Assembly (NCBI RefSeq): GCF_032854445.1 | Contig: NW_027018258.1 | Location: 1-50,606, forward strand | Length of the DNA stretch: 50,606 bases | Origin: Liolophura sinensis | Lineage: Eukaryota; Mollusca; Polyplacophora; Chitonida; Chitonidae | Direction of reading: 5' to 3' | In this document: one piece after another, positions 23,901 through 37,156 of the stretch | Position numbering within the stretch: the first letter of the stretch is position 1 | Layout: each line of letters starts with the position of its first letter | Program-made: the position numbers and the translations under genes | Notes under the pieces: generated by a model | The model's input: the letters and a program-made list of their open reading frames with translations, nothing else | What the model was told of the DNA's origin: nothing | Database searches by the model: none

Positions 23901-24773
23901 TATACAAATGGTGTGGTTTTTCTACATGTAGATAAAGACATTGAGTTTGTCTTCGACTTAGAAGTAAGACATTTGCTGGGTGAGTTAAATGGGCTTGGCC
24001 CAAAGATTTGACGTCGTCTGGGCTACCGAAGGGCACATAACTTATAATGAAAAGTTGAATATAGTAATGACCAGTCGCGATTGTACATAGTTAATGTAGC
24101 CGATTTCAATTCGCAAAAAGACCAGGCAAAAATCCAAAAGTAGAAAAACTGTTCCAATGCTGCTGGTAAGAGGCTAATCCGACGTATTTTGTGACGAGAA
24201 ATCGAATGGTGCAAACCGCGTTGCTCTCCGACCAATACTTTTGGCTGTAGCCACAAATGAATAATCAATGATGTCAAGATCACGTGCCCAGCAACGGCTC
24301 TTACTCCATGGAAACCAAGGAAATTTGCAATTTTTCAACAGCTGGAGATGCCTGGCCCAATTGCGCATCCTTTGGCACCTTATTGATGTGGGTCAGTGTT
24401 CAATTGTACTTTTTACAGCGGATTGTATCAAGTACCTTGTGTTTTTTTTTATATACAAATGGTGTGGTTTTTCTACATGTAGATAAAGACATTGAGTTTG
24501 TCTTCGACTTAGGAGTAAGACATTTGCTGGGTGAGTTAAATGGGCTTGGCCCAAAAATTTGACGTCGTCTGGGCTACCGAAGGGCACATAACTTATAATG
24601 AAAAGTTGAATATAGTAATGACCAGTCGCGATTGTACATAGCTAATGTATCCGATTTCAATAAGCAAAAAGACCAGGCAAAAATCCAAAAGTGGAAAAAC
24701 TGTTCCAGTGCTGCTGGTAAGAGGCTAATCCGACGTATTTTGTGACGAGAAATCGAATGGTGCAAACCGCGTT
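20919..24773 (+). repeat. Alternating A/B monomers (m39-m45)
   Basis: A-type copies m40, m42, m43 and m45 share T9, GG at 289-290, CCAAAAATTT (G333 to A), TATCCG at 427, CAATAAGC and CCAGTGCTG (A485 to G); m43 and m42 also share AAAAATTG. B-type copies m41 and m44 have T8, AGAAG and no A333. m39 and m41 both end in CACAAGTGAATAATGAATG, so the piece from that tail through the next A copy is repeated 1,101 bases apart (landmarks 21531 and 22632). m39 itself carries ACTCAATGG and T9 like trimer member a. m43 has private CATAGATAATG and AAATACCAGG. Confidence 0.85.
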
Positions 24774-26424
24774 GCTCTCCGACCAATACTTTTGGCTGTA
24801 GCCACAAATGAATAATCAATGATGTCAAGATCACGTGCCCAGCAACGGCTCTTACTCCATGGAAACCAAGGAAATTTGCAATTTTTCAACAGCTGGAGAT
24901 GCCTGGCCCAATTGCGCATCCTTTGGCACCTTATTGATGTGGGTCAGTGTTCAATTGTACTTTTTACAGCGGATTGTATCAAGTACCTTTTGTTTTTTTT
25001 ATATACAAATGGTGTGGTTTTTCTACATGTAGATAAAGACATTGAGTTTGTCTTCGACTTAGAAGTAAGACATTTGTTGGGTGAGTTAAATGGGCTTGGC
25101 CCAAAGATTTGACGTCGTCTGGGCTACCGAAGGGCACATAACTTATAATGAAAAGTTGAATATAGTAATGACCAGTCGCGATTGTACATAGTTAATGTAG
25201 CCGACTTCAATTAGCAAAAAGACCAGGCAAAAATCCAAAAGTGGAAAAACTGTTCCAATGCTGCTGGTAAGAGGCTAATCCGACGTATTTTGTGACGAGA
25301 AATCGAATGGTGCAAACCGCGTTGCTCTCCGACCAATACTTTTGGCTGTAGCCACAAATGAATAATCAATGATGTCAAGATCACGTGCCCAGCAACGGCT
25401 CTTACTCAATGGAAACCAAGGAAATTTGCAATTTTTCAACAGCTGGAGATGCCTGGCCCAATTGCGCATCCTTTGGCACCTTATTGATGTGGGTCAGTGT
25501 TCAATTGTACTTTTTACAGCGGATTGTATCAAGTACCTTGTGTTTTTTTTTATATACAAATGGTGTGGTTTTTCTACATGTAGATAAAGACATTGAGTTT
25601 GTCTTCGACTTAGGAGTAAGACATTTGCTGGGTGAGTTAAATGGGCTTGGCCCAAAGATTTGACGTCGTCTGGGCTACCGAAGGGCACATAACTTATAAT
25701 GAAATGTTGAATATAGTAATGACCAGTCGCGATTGTACATAGTTAATGTAGCCGATTTCAATTGGCAAAATGACCAGGCAAAAAGCCAAAAGTGGAAAAA
25801 CTGTTCCAATGCTGCTGGTAAGAGGCTAATCCGACGTATTTTGTGACGAAAAATCGAATGGTGCAAACCGCGTTGCTCTCCGACCAATACTTTTGGCTGT
25901 AGCCACAAATGAATAATCAATGATGTCAAGATCACGTGCCCAGCAACGGCTCTTACTCCATGGAAACCAAGGAAATTTGCAATTTTTCAACAGCTGGAGA
26001 TGCCTGGCCCAATTGCGCATCCTTTGGCACCTTATTGATGTGGGTCAGTGTTCAATTGTACTTTTTACAGCGGATTGTATCAAGTAGCTTTTGTTTTTTT
26101 TATATACAAATGGTGTGGTTTTTCTACATGTAGATAAAGACATTGAGTTTGTCTTCGACTTAGAAGTAAGACATTTGTTGGGTGAGTTAAATGGGCTTGG
26201 CCCAAAGATTTGACGTCGTCTGGGCTACCGAAGGGCACATAACTTATAATGAAAAGTTGAATATAGTAATGACCAGTCGCGATTGTACATAGTTAATGTA
26301 GCCGATTTCAATTAGCAAAACGACCAGGCAAAAATCCAAAAGTAGAAAAACTGTTCCAATGCTGCTGGTAAGAGGCTAATCCGACGTATTTTGTGACGAG
26401 AAATCGAATGGTGCAAACCGCGTT
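24774..26424 (+). repeat. Displaced trimer piece (m46-m48)
   Basis: m46 has trimer class-c markers (T217, T304, AGC). m47 is class a with the rare pair ACTCAATGG plus AAAAGCCAAAAG found in m33. m48 is class b with TAGCTTTTG. The order c-a-b is the same as m32-m33-m34, about 7.7 kb to the left, so this is a second placement of the trimer beyond the A/B block. m46 has private GCCGACTTC; m47 has ATTGGCAAAATG and GACGAAAAATC; m48 has AAAACGACC. Confidence 0.75.
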
Positions 26425-29400
26425 GCTCTCCGACCAATACTTTTGGCTGTAGCCACAAATGAATAATCAATGATGTCAAGATCACGTGCCCAGCAACGGC
26501 TCTTACTCCATGGAAACCAAGGAAATTTGCAATTTTTCAACAGCTGGAGATGCCTGGCCCAATTGCGCATCCTTTGGCACCTTATTGATGTGGGTCAGTG
26601 TTCAATTGTACTTTTTACAGCGGATTGTATCAAGTACCTTGTGGTTTTTTTATATACAAATGGTGTGGTTTTTCTACATGTAGATAAAGACATTGAGTTT
26701 GTCTTCGACTTAGAAGTAAGACATTTGCTGGGTGAGATAAATGGGCTTGGCCCAAAGATTTGACGTCGTCTGGGCTACCGAAGGGCACATAACTTATAAT
26801 AAAATGTTGAATATAGTAATGACCAGTCGCGATTGTACATAGTTAATGTAGCCGATTTCAATTCGCAAAAAACAAGGCAAAAATCCAAAAGTAGAAAAAC
26901 TGTTCCAATGCTGCTGGTAAGAGGCTAATCCGACGTATTTTGTGACGAGAAATCGAATGGTGCAAACCGCGTTGCTCTCCGACCAATACTTTTGGCTGTA
27001 GCCACAAATGAATAATCAATGATGTCAAGATCACGTGCCCAGCAACGGCTCTTACTCCATGGAAACCAAGGAAATTTGCAATTTTTCAACAGCTGGAGAT
27101 GCCTGGCCCTATTGCAAATCGTTTGGCACCTTATTGATGTGGGTCAGTATTCAATTGTACTTTTTACAGCGGATTGTATCAAGTACCTTTTGTTTTCTTT
27201 ATATACAAATGGTGTGGTTTTTCTACATGTAGATAAAGACATTGAGTTTGTCTTCGACTTAGAAGTAAGACATTTGTTGGGTGAGTTAAATGGGCTAGGC
27301 CCAAAGATTTGACGTCGTCTGGGCTACCGAAGGGCACATAACTTATAATGAAAAGTTGAATATAGTAATGACCAGTCGCGATTGTACATAGTTAATGCAG
27401 CCGATTTCAATAAGCGAAAAGACCAGGCAAAAATCCAAAAGTGGAAAAACTGTTCCAATGCTGCTGGTAAGAGGCTAATCCGACGTATTTTGTGACGAGA
27501 AATCGAATGGTGCAAACCGCGTTGCTCTCCGACCAATACTTTTGGCTGTAGCCACAAATGAATAATCAATGATGTCAAGATCACGTGCCCAGCAACGGCT
27601 CTTACTCCATGGAAACCAAGGAAATTTGCAATTTTTCAACAGCTGGAGATGCCTGGCCCTATTGCGCATCCTTTGGTACCTTATTGATGTGGGTCAGTGT
27701 TCAATTGTACTTTTTACAGCGGATTGTATCAAGTACCTTTTGTTTTTTTTATAAACAAATGGTGTGGTTTTTCTACATGTAGATAAAGACATTGAGTTTG
27801 TCTTCGACTTAGAAGTAAGACATTTGCTGGGTGAGTTAAATGGGCTTGGCCCAAAGATTTGACGTCGTCTGGGCTACCGAAGGGCACATAACTTATAATG
27901 AAATGTTGAATATAGTAATGACCAGTCGCGATTGTACATAGTTAATGTAGCCGATTTCAATTAGCAAAATGACCAGGCAAAAATCCAAAAGTGGAAAAAC
28001 TGTTCCAACGCTGCTGGTAAGAGGCTAATCCGACGTATTTTGTGACGAGAAATCGAATGGTGCAAACCGCGTTGCTCTCCGACCAATACTTTTGGCTGTA
28101 GCCACAAATGAATAATCAATGATGTCAAGATCACGTGCCCAGCAACGGCTCTTACTCCATGGAAACCAAGGAAATTTGCAATTTTTCAACAGCTGGAGAT
28201 GCCTGGCCCAATTGCGCATCCTTTGGCACCTTATTGATGTGGGTCAGTGTTCAATTGTACTTTTTACAGCGGATTATATCAAGTACCTTTTCTTTTTTTT
28301 ATATACAAATGGTGTGGTTTTTCTACATGTAGATAAAGACATTGAGTTTGTCTTCGACTTAGGAGTAAGACATTTGCTGGGTGAGTTAAATGGGCTTGGC
28401 CCAAAGATTTGACGTCGTCTGGGCTACCGAAGGGCACATAACTTATAATGAAATGTTGAATTTAGTAATGACCAGTCGCGATTGTACATAGTTAATGTAG
28501 CCGATTTCAATTCGCAAAAAGCCCAGGCAAAAATCCAAAAGTAGAAAAACTGTTCCAATGCTGCTGGTAAGAGGCTAATCCGACGTATTTTGTGACGAGA
28601 AATCGAATGGTGCAAACCGCGTTGCTCTCCGACCAATACTTTTGGCTGTAGCCACAAATGAATAATCAATGATGTCAAGATCACGTGCCCAGCAACGGCT
28701 CTTACTCCATGGAAACCAAGGAAATTTGCAATTTTTCAACAGCTGGAGATGCCTGGCCCAATTGCGCATCCTTTGGCACCTTATTGATGTGGGTCAGTGT
28801 TCAATTGTACTTTTTACAGCGGATTGTATCAAGTACCTTTTGTTTTTTTTATATACAAATGGTGTGGTTTTTCTACATGTAGATAAAGACATTGAGTTTG
28901 TCTTCGACTTAGAAGTAAGACATTTGTTGGGTGAGTTAAATGGGCATGGCCCAAAGATTTGACGTCGTCTGGGCTACCGAAGGGCACATGACTTATAATG
29001 AAAAATTGAATATAGTAATGACCAGTCGCGAGTGTACATAGCTAATGTACCCGATTTCAATTCGCAAAAAGACCAGGCAAAAATCCAAAAGTAGAAAAAC
29101 TGTTCCAATGCTGCTGGTAAGAGGCTAATCCGACGTATTTTGTGACGAGAAATCGAATGGTGCAAACCGCGTTGCTCTCCGACCAATACTTTTGGCTGTA
29201 GCCACAAATGAATAATCAATGATGTCAAGATCACGTGCCCAGCAACGGCTCTTACTCCATGGAAACCAAGGAAATTTGCAATTTTTCAACAGCTGGAGAT
29301 GCCTGGCCCTATTGCGCATCCTTTGGCACCTTATTGATGTGGGTCAGTATTCAATTGTACTTTTTACAGCGGATTGTATCAAGTACCTTTTGTTTTCTTT

Positions 29401-31922
29401 ATATACAAATGGTGTGGTTTTTCTACATGTAGATAAAGACATTGAGTTTGTCTTCGACTTAGAAGTAAGACATTTGTTGGGTGAGTTAAATGGGCTTGGC
29501 CCAAAGATTTGACGTCGTCTGGGCTACCGAAGGGCACATAACTTATAATGAAAAATTGAATATAGTAATGACCAGTCGCGATTGTACATAGTTAATGCAG
29601 CCGATTTCAATAATCGAAAAGACCAGGCAAAAATCCAAAAGTGGAAAAACTGTTCCAATGCTGCTGGTAAGAGGCTAATCCGACGTATTTTGTGACGAGA
29701 AATCGAATGGTGCAAACCGCGTTGCTCTCCGACCAATACTTTTGGCTGTAGCCACAAATGAATAATCAATGATGTCAAGATCACGTGCCCAGCAACGGCT
29801 CTTACTCCATGGAAACCAAAGAAATTTGCAATTTTTCAACAACTGGAGATGCCTGGCCCTATTGCGCATCCTTTGGTACCTTATTGATGTGGGTCAGTGT
29901 TCAATTGTACTTTTTACAGCGGATTGTATCGAGTACCTTTTGTTTTTTTTATATACAAATGGTGTGGTTTTTCTACATGTAGATAAAAACATTGAGATTG
30001 TCTTCGACTTAGGAGTAAGACATTTGCTGGGTGAGTTAAATGGGCTTGGCCCAAAGATGTGACGTCGTCTGGGCTACCGAAGGGCACATAACTTATAATG
30101 AAAAGTTGAATATAGTAATGACCAGTCGCGATTGTACATAGTTAATGTAGCCGATTTCAATTCGCAAAAAGACCAGGCAAAAATCCAAAAGTGGAAAAAC
30201 TGTTCCAATGCTGCTGGTAAGAGGCTAATCCGACGTATTTTGTGACGAGAAATCGAATGGTGCAAACCGCGTTGCTCTCCGACCAATACTTTTGGCTGTA
30301 GCCACAAATGAATAATCAATGATGTCAAGATCACGTGCCCAGCAACGGCTCTTACTCCATGGAAACCAAGGAAATTTGCAATTTTTCAACAGCTGGAGAT
30401 GCCTGGCCCAATTGCGCATCCTTTGGCACCTTATTGATGTGGGTCAGTGTTCAATTGTACATTTTACAGCGGATTGTATCAAGTACCTTTTGTTTTTTTT
30501 ATATACAAATGGTGTGGTTTTTCTACATGTAGATAAAGACATTGAGTTTGTCTTCGACTTAGAAGTAAGACATTTGCTGGGTGAGTTAAATGGGCTTGGC
30601 CCAAAGATTTGACGTCGTCTGGGCTACCGAAGGGCACATAACTTATAATGAAAAGTTGAATATAGTAATGACCAGTCGCGATTGTACATAGTTAATGCAG
30701 CCGATTCCAATAAGCGAAAAGACCAGGCAAAAATCCAAAAGTGGAAAAACTGTTCCAATGCTGCTGGTAAGAGGCTAATCCGACGTATTTTGTGACGAGA
30801 AATCGAATGGTGCAAACCGCGTTGCTCTCCGACCAATACTTTTGGCTGTAGCCACAAATGAATAATCAATGATCTCAAGATCACGTGCCCAGCAACGGCT
30901 CTTACTCCATGGAAACCAAGGAAATTTGCAATTTTTCAACAGATGGAGATGCCTGGCCCTATTGCGCATCCTTTGGCACCTTATTGATGTGGGTCAGTGT
31001 TCAATTGTACTTTTTACAGCGGATTGTATCAAGTACCTTTTGTTTTTTTTATATACAAATGGTGTGGTTTTTCTACATGTAGATAAAGACATTGAGTTTG
31101 TCTTCGACTTAGAAGTAAGACATTTGTTGGGTGAGTTAAATGGGCTTGGCCCAAAGATTTGACGTCGTCTGGGCTACCGAAGGGCACATAACTTATAATG
31201 AAAAGTTGAATATAGTAATGACCAGTCGCGATTGTACATAGTTAATGTAGCCGATTTCAATTCGCAAAGAACAAGGCAAAAATCCAAAAGTGGAAAAACT
31301 GTTCCAATGCTGCTGGTAAGAGGCTAATCCGACGTATTTTGTGACGAGAAATCGAATGGTGCAAACCGCGTTGCTCTCCGACCAATACTTTTGGCTGTAG
31401 CCACAAATGAATAATCAATGATGTCAAGATCACGTGCCCAGCAACGGCTCTTACTCCATGGAAACCAAGGAAATTTGCAATTTTTCAACAGCTGGAGATG
31501 CCTGGCCCAATTGCGCATCCTTTGGCACCTTATTGATGTGGGTCAGTGTTCAATTGTACTTTTTACAGCGGATTGTATCAAGTACCTTGTGTTTTTTTTA
31601 TATACAAATGGTGTGGTTTTTCTACATGTAGATAAAGACATTGAGTTTGTCTTCGATTTAGAAGTAAGACATTTGTTGGGTGAGTTAAATGGGCTTGGCC
31701 CAAAGATTTGACGTCGTCTGGGCTACCGAAGGGCACATAACTTATAATGAAAAGTTGAATATAGTAATGACCAGTCGCGATTGTACATAGTTAATGTAGC
31801 CGATTTCAATTCGCAAAAAGACCAGGCAAAAATCCAAAAGTGGAAAAACTGTTCCAATGCTGCTGGTAAGAGGCTAATCCGACGTATTTTGTGACGAGAA
31901 ATCGAATGGTGCAAACCGCGTT
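26425..31922 (+). repeat. Mixed domain with a four-monomer repeat (m49-m58)
   Basis: m50 and m54 share CCCTATT (A137 to T), GTCAGTATTC, a C inside the T-run (TTTTCTTTATATAC), GCAGCC and a CGAAAAG tail, at landmarks 27035 and 29235, a period of 2,200. m51 and m55 share CCCTATT and GGTACC. m49 is the first member of the GTGGT family (GTGGTTTTTTT, GAGATAAATG, TAATAAAATG, AAAAAACAAGG). m52 has CCTTTTCTTTT as in m32. m55 is unusually rich in private substitutions (CAACAACTGG, ATCGAGTACC, AAAAACATTGAGATTG, AAGATGTGAC). m57 has CAGATGGAG, the first clear sign of the right-hand families. Confidence 0.75.
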
Positions 31923-32472
31923 GCTCTCCGACCAATACTTTTGGCTGTAGCCACAAATGAATAATCAATGATGTCAAGATCACGTGCCCAGCAACGGCTC
32001 TTACTCCATGGAAACCATAGAAATTTGCAATTTTTCAACAGCTGGAGATGCCTGGCCCAATTGCGCATCTTTTGGCACCTTATTGATGTGGGTCAGTGTT
32101 CAATTGTACTTTTTACAGCGGATTGTGTCAAGTACCTTGTGTTTTTTTTATATACAAATGGTGTGGTTTTTCTACATGTAGATAAAGACATTGAGTTTGT
32201 CTTCGACTTAGAAGTAAGACATTTGCTGGGTGAGTTAAATGGGCTTGGCCCAAAGATTTGACGTCGTCTGGGCTACCGAAGGGCACATAACTTATAATGA
32301 AATGTTGAATATAGTAATGACCAGTCGCGATTGTACATAGTTAATGTAGCCGATTTCAATTAGCAAAATGACCAGGCAAAAATCCAAAAGTGGAAAAACT
32401 GTTCCAATGCTGTTGCTAAGAGGCTAATCCGACGTATTTTGTGACGAGAAATCGAATGGTGCAAACCGCGTT

Positions 32473-35400
32473 GCTCTCCGACCAATACTTTTGGCTGTAG
32501 CCACAAATGAATAATCAATGATGTCAAGATCATGTGCCCAGCAACGGCTCTTACTCCATGGAAACCAAGGAAATTTGCAATTTTTCAACAGCTGGAGATG
32601 CCTGGCCCAATTGCGCATCCTTTGGCACCTTATTGATGTGGGTCAGTGTTCAATTGTACTTTTTACAGCGGATTGTATCAAGTACCTTGTGTTTTTTTTA
32701 TATACAAATGGTGTGGTTTTTCTACATGTAGATAAAGACATTGAGTTTGTCTTCGACTTAGAAGTAAGACATTTGTTGGGTGAGTTAAATGGGCTTGGCC
32801 CAAAGATTTGACGTCGTCTGGGCTACCGAAGGGCACATAACTTATAATGAAATGTTGAATATAGTAATGACCAGTCTCGATTGTACATAGTTAATGTAGC
32901 CGATTTCAATTCGCAAAAAGACCAGGCAAAAATCCAAAAGTGGAAAAACTGTTCCAATGCTGCTGGTAAGAGGCTAATCCGACGTATTTTGTGACGAGAA
33001 ATCGAATGGTGCAAACCGCGTTGCTCTCCGACCAATACTTTTGGCTGTAGCCACAAATGAATAATCAATGATGTCAAGATCACGTGCCCAGCAACGGCTC
33101 TTACTCCATGGAAACCAAGGAAATTTGCAATTTTTCAACAGCTGGAGATGCCTGGCCCAATTGCGCATCCTTTGGCACCTTATTGATGTGGGTCAGTGTT
33201 CAATTGTACTTTTTACAGCGGATTGTATCAAGTACCTTGTGTTTTTTTTATATACAAATGGTGTGGTTTTTCTACATGTAGATAAAGACATTGAGTTTGT
33301 CTTCGACTTAGAAGTAAGACATTTGCTGGGTGAGTTAAATGGGCTTGGCCCAAAGATTTGACGTCGTCTGGGCTACCGAAGGGCACATAACTTATAATGA
33401 AAAGTTGAATATAGTAATGACCAGTCGCGATTGTACATAGTTAATGTAGCCGATTTCAATTCGCAAAAAACAAGGCAAAAATCCAAAAGTGGAAAAACTG
33501 TTTCAATGCTGCTGGTAAGAGGCTAATCCGACGTATTTTGTGACGAGAAATCGAATGGTGCAAACCGCGTTGCTCTCCGACCAATACTTTTGGCTGTAGC
33601 CACAAATGAATAATCAATGATGTCAAGATCACGTGCCCAGCAACGGCTCTTACTCCATGGAAACCAAGGAAATTTGCAATTTTTCAACAGCTGGAGATGC
33701 CTGGCCCAATTGCGCATCCTTTGGCACCTTATTGATGTGGGTCAGTGTTCAATTGTACTTTTTACAGCGGATTGTATCAAGTACCTTGTGTTTTTTTTAT
33801 ATACAAATGGTGTGGTTTTTCTACATGTAGATAAAGACATTGAGTTTGTCTTCGACTTAGAAGTAAGACATTTGCTGGGTGAGTTAAATGGGCTTGGCCC
33901 AAAGATTTGACGTCGTCTGGGCTACCGAAGGGCACATAACTTATAATGAAAAGTTGAATATAGTAATGACCAGTCGCGATTGTACATAGTTAATGTAGCC
34001 GATTTCAATTCGCAAAAAGACGAGGCAAAAATCCAAAAGTGGAAAAACTGTTCCAATGCTGCTGGTAAGAGGCTAATCCGACGTATTTTGTGACGAGAAA
34101 TCGAATGGTGCAAACCGCGTTGCTCTCCGACCAATACTTTTGGCTGTAGCCACAAATGAATAATCAATGATGTCAAGATCACGTGCCCAGCAACGGCTCT
34201 TACTCCATGGAAACCAAAGAAATTTGCAATTTTTCAACAGCTGGAGATGCCTGGCCCAATTGCGCATCCTTTAGCACCTTATTGATGTGGGTCAGTGTTC
34301 AATTGTACTTTTTACAGCGGATTGTATCAAGTACCTTGTGATTTTTTTATATACAAATGGTGTGGTTTTTCTACATGTAGATAAAGACATTGAGTTTGTC
34401 TTCGACCTAGAAGTAAGACATTTGCTGGGTGAGTTAAATGGGCTTGGCCCAAAGATTTGACGTCGTCTGGGCTACCGAAGGGCACATAACTTATAATGAA
34501 AAGTTGAATATAGTAATGACCAGTCGCGATTGTACATAGTTAATGCAGCCGATTTCAATAAGCGAAAAGACCAGGCAAAAATCCAAAAGTGGAAAAACTG
34601 TTCCAATGCTGCTGGTAAGAGGCTAATCCGACGTATTTTGTGACGAGAAATCGAATGGTGCAAACCGCGTTGCTCTCCGACCAATACTTTTGGCTGTAGC
34701 CACAAATGAATAATCAATGATGTCAAGATCACGTGCCCAGCAACGGCTCTTACTCCATGGAAACCAAAGAAATTTGCAATTTTTCAACAGATGGAGATGC
34801 CTGGCCCTATTGCGCATCCTTTGGTACCTTATTGATGTGGGTCAGTGTTCAATTGTACTTTTTACAGCGGATTGTATCAAGTACCTTTTGTTTTTTTTAT
34901 ATACAAATGGTGTGGTTTTTCTACATGTAGATAAAGACATTGAGTTTGTCTTCGACTTAGAAGTAAGACATTTGTTGGGTGAGTTAAATGGGCTTGGCCC
35001 AAAGATTTGACGTCGTCTGGGCTACCGAAGGGCACATAACTTATAATGAAATGTTGAATATAGTAATGACCAGTCGCGATTGTACATAGTTAATGTAGCC
35101 GATTTCAATTAGCAAAAAGACCAGGCAAAAATCCAAAAGTGGAAAAACTGTTCCAATGCTGCTGGTAAGAGGCTAATCCGACGTATTTTGTGACGAGAAA
35201 TCGAATGGTGCAAACCGCGTTGCTCTCCGACCAATACTTTTGGCTGTAGCCACAAATGAATAATCAATGATGTCAAGATCACGTGCCCAGCAACGGCTCT
35301 TACTCCATGGAAACCAAGGAAATTTGCAATTTTTCAACAGCTGGAGATGCCTGGCCCAATTGCGCATCCTTTGGCACCTTATTGATGTGGGTCAGTGTTC

Positions 35401-36320
35401 AATTGTACTTTTTACAGCGGATTGTATCAAGTACCTTGTGGTTTTTTTATATACAAATGGTGTGGTTTTTCTACATGTAGATAAAGACATTGAGTTTGTC
35501 TTCGACTTAGAAGTAAGACATTTGCTGGGTGAGATAAATGGGCTTGGCCCAAAGATTTGACGTCGTCTGGGCTACCGAAGGGCACATAACTTATAATAAA
35601 AAGTTAAATATAGTTATGACCAGTCGCGATTGTACTTAGGTAATGTAGCCGATTTCAATTCGCAAAAAACAAGGCAAAAATCCAAAAGTAGAAAAACTGT
35701 TCCAATGCTGCTGGTAAGAGGCTAATCCGACGTATTTTGTGACGAGAAATCGAATGGTGCAAACCGCGTTGCTCTCCGACCAATACTTTTGGCTGTAGCC
35801 ACAAATGAATAATCAATGATGTCAAGATCACGTGCCCAGCAACGGCTCTTACTCCATGGAAACCAAGGAAATTTGCAATTTTTCAACAGCTGGAGATGCC
35901 TGGCCCAATTGCGCATCCTTTGGCACCTTATTGATGTGGGTCAGTGTTCAATTGTACTTTTTACAGCGGATTGTATCAAGTACCTTTTGTTTTTTTTATA
36001 TACAAATGGTGTGGTTTTTCTACATGTAGATAAAGACATTGAGTTTGTCTTCGACTTAGAAGTAAGACATTTGTTGGGTGAGTTAAATGGGCTTGGCCCA
36101 AAGATTTGACGTCGTCTGGGCTACCGAAGGGCACATAACTTATAATGAAATGTTGAATATAGTAATGACCAGTCTCGATTGTACATAGTTAATGTAGCCG
36201 ATTTCAATTCGCAAAAAGACCAGGCAAAAATCCAAAAGTGGAAAAACTGTTCCAATGCTGCTGGTAAGAGGCTAATCCGACGTATTTTGTGACGAGAAAT
36301 CGAATGGTGCAAACCGCGCT
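32473..36320 (+). repeat. Seven-monomer higher-order unit, copy 1 (m60-m66, 3,848 bases)
   Basis: Members in order: m60 AGTCTCGAT (G405 to T); m61 AAAAAACAAGG plus TTTCAATG; m62 GACGAGG; m63 TTTAGCACC, GTGATTTTTTT, GACCTAGAAG and GCAGCC; m64 CAGATGGAG, CCCTATT and GGTACC; m65 GTGGTTTTTTT, GAGATAAATG and TAATAAAAAG; m66 AGTCTCGAT with CGCGCTGC. The same order returns 7,697 bases to the right (landmark 32534 to 40231, 33084 to 40781, and so on to 35832 to 43529). m59 (31923-32472), with CCATAGAA, GTGTCAAG and CTGTTGCTAAG, precedes it, as m73 precedes the next unit. Confidence 0.88.
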
Positions 36321-37156
36321 GCTCTCCGACCAATACTTTTGGCTGTAGCCACAAATGAATAATCAATGATGTCAAGATCACGTGCCCAGCAACGGCTCTT
36401 ACTCCATGGAAACCAAGGAAATTTGCAATTTTTCAACAGCTGGAGATGCCTGGCCCAATTGCGCATCCTTTGGCACCTTATTGATGTGGGTCAGTGTTCA
36501 ATTGTACTTTTTACAGCGGATTGTATCAAGTACCTTTTGTTTTTTTTATATACAAATGGTGTGGTTTTTCTACATGTAGATAAAGACATTGAGTTTGTCT
36601 TCGACTTAGAAGTAAGACATTTGCTGGGTGAGTTAAATGGGCTTGGCCCAAAGATTTGACGTCGTCTGGGCTACCGAAGGGCACATAACTTATAATGAAA
36701 AATTGAATATAGTAATGACCAGTCGCGATTGTACATAGCTAATGTACCCGATTTCAATAAGCAAAAAGACCAGGCAAAAATTCAAAAGTAGAAAAACTGT
36801 TCCAATGCTGCTGGTAAGAGGCTAATCCGACGTATTTTGTGACGAGAAATCGAATGGTGCAAACCGCGTTGCTCTCCGACCAATACTTTTGGCTGTAGCC
36901 ACAAATGAATAATCAATGATGTCAAGATCACGTGCCCAGCAACGGCTCTTACTCCATGGAAACCATAGAAATTTGCAATTTTTCAACAGCTGGAGATGCC
37001 TGGCCCAATTGCGCATCTTTTGGCACCTTATTTATGTGGGTCAGTGTTCAATTGTACTTTTTACAGCGGATTGTGTCAAGTACCTTGTGTTTTTTTTATA
37101 TACAAATGGTGTGGTTTTTCTACATGTAGATAAAGACATTGAGTTTGTCTTCGACT
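34408..37156 (+). repeat. Five-monomer duplication, left copy (period 2,749 bases)
   Basis: From just after the C at 34407 the sequence matches that 2,749 bases downstream at every diagnostic site I compared. All five landmarks (34733, 35283, 35832, 36382, 36932) recur at exactly +2,749. The unit is m64-m68: CAGATGG class; GTGGT class; AGTCTCGAT with CGCGCTGC; AAAAATTG with TACCCG and ATTCAAAAGTAG; CCATAGAA with TTATTTATGTGG and GTGTCAAG. The last part overlaps the seven-monomer unit, which shares the first three classes. Confidence 0.88.
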
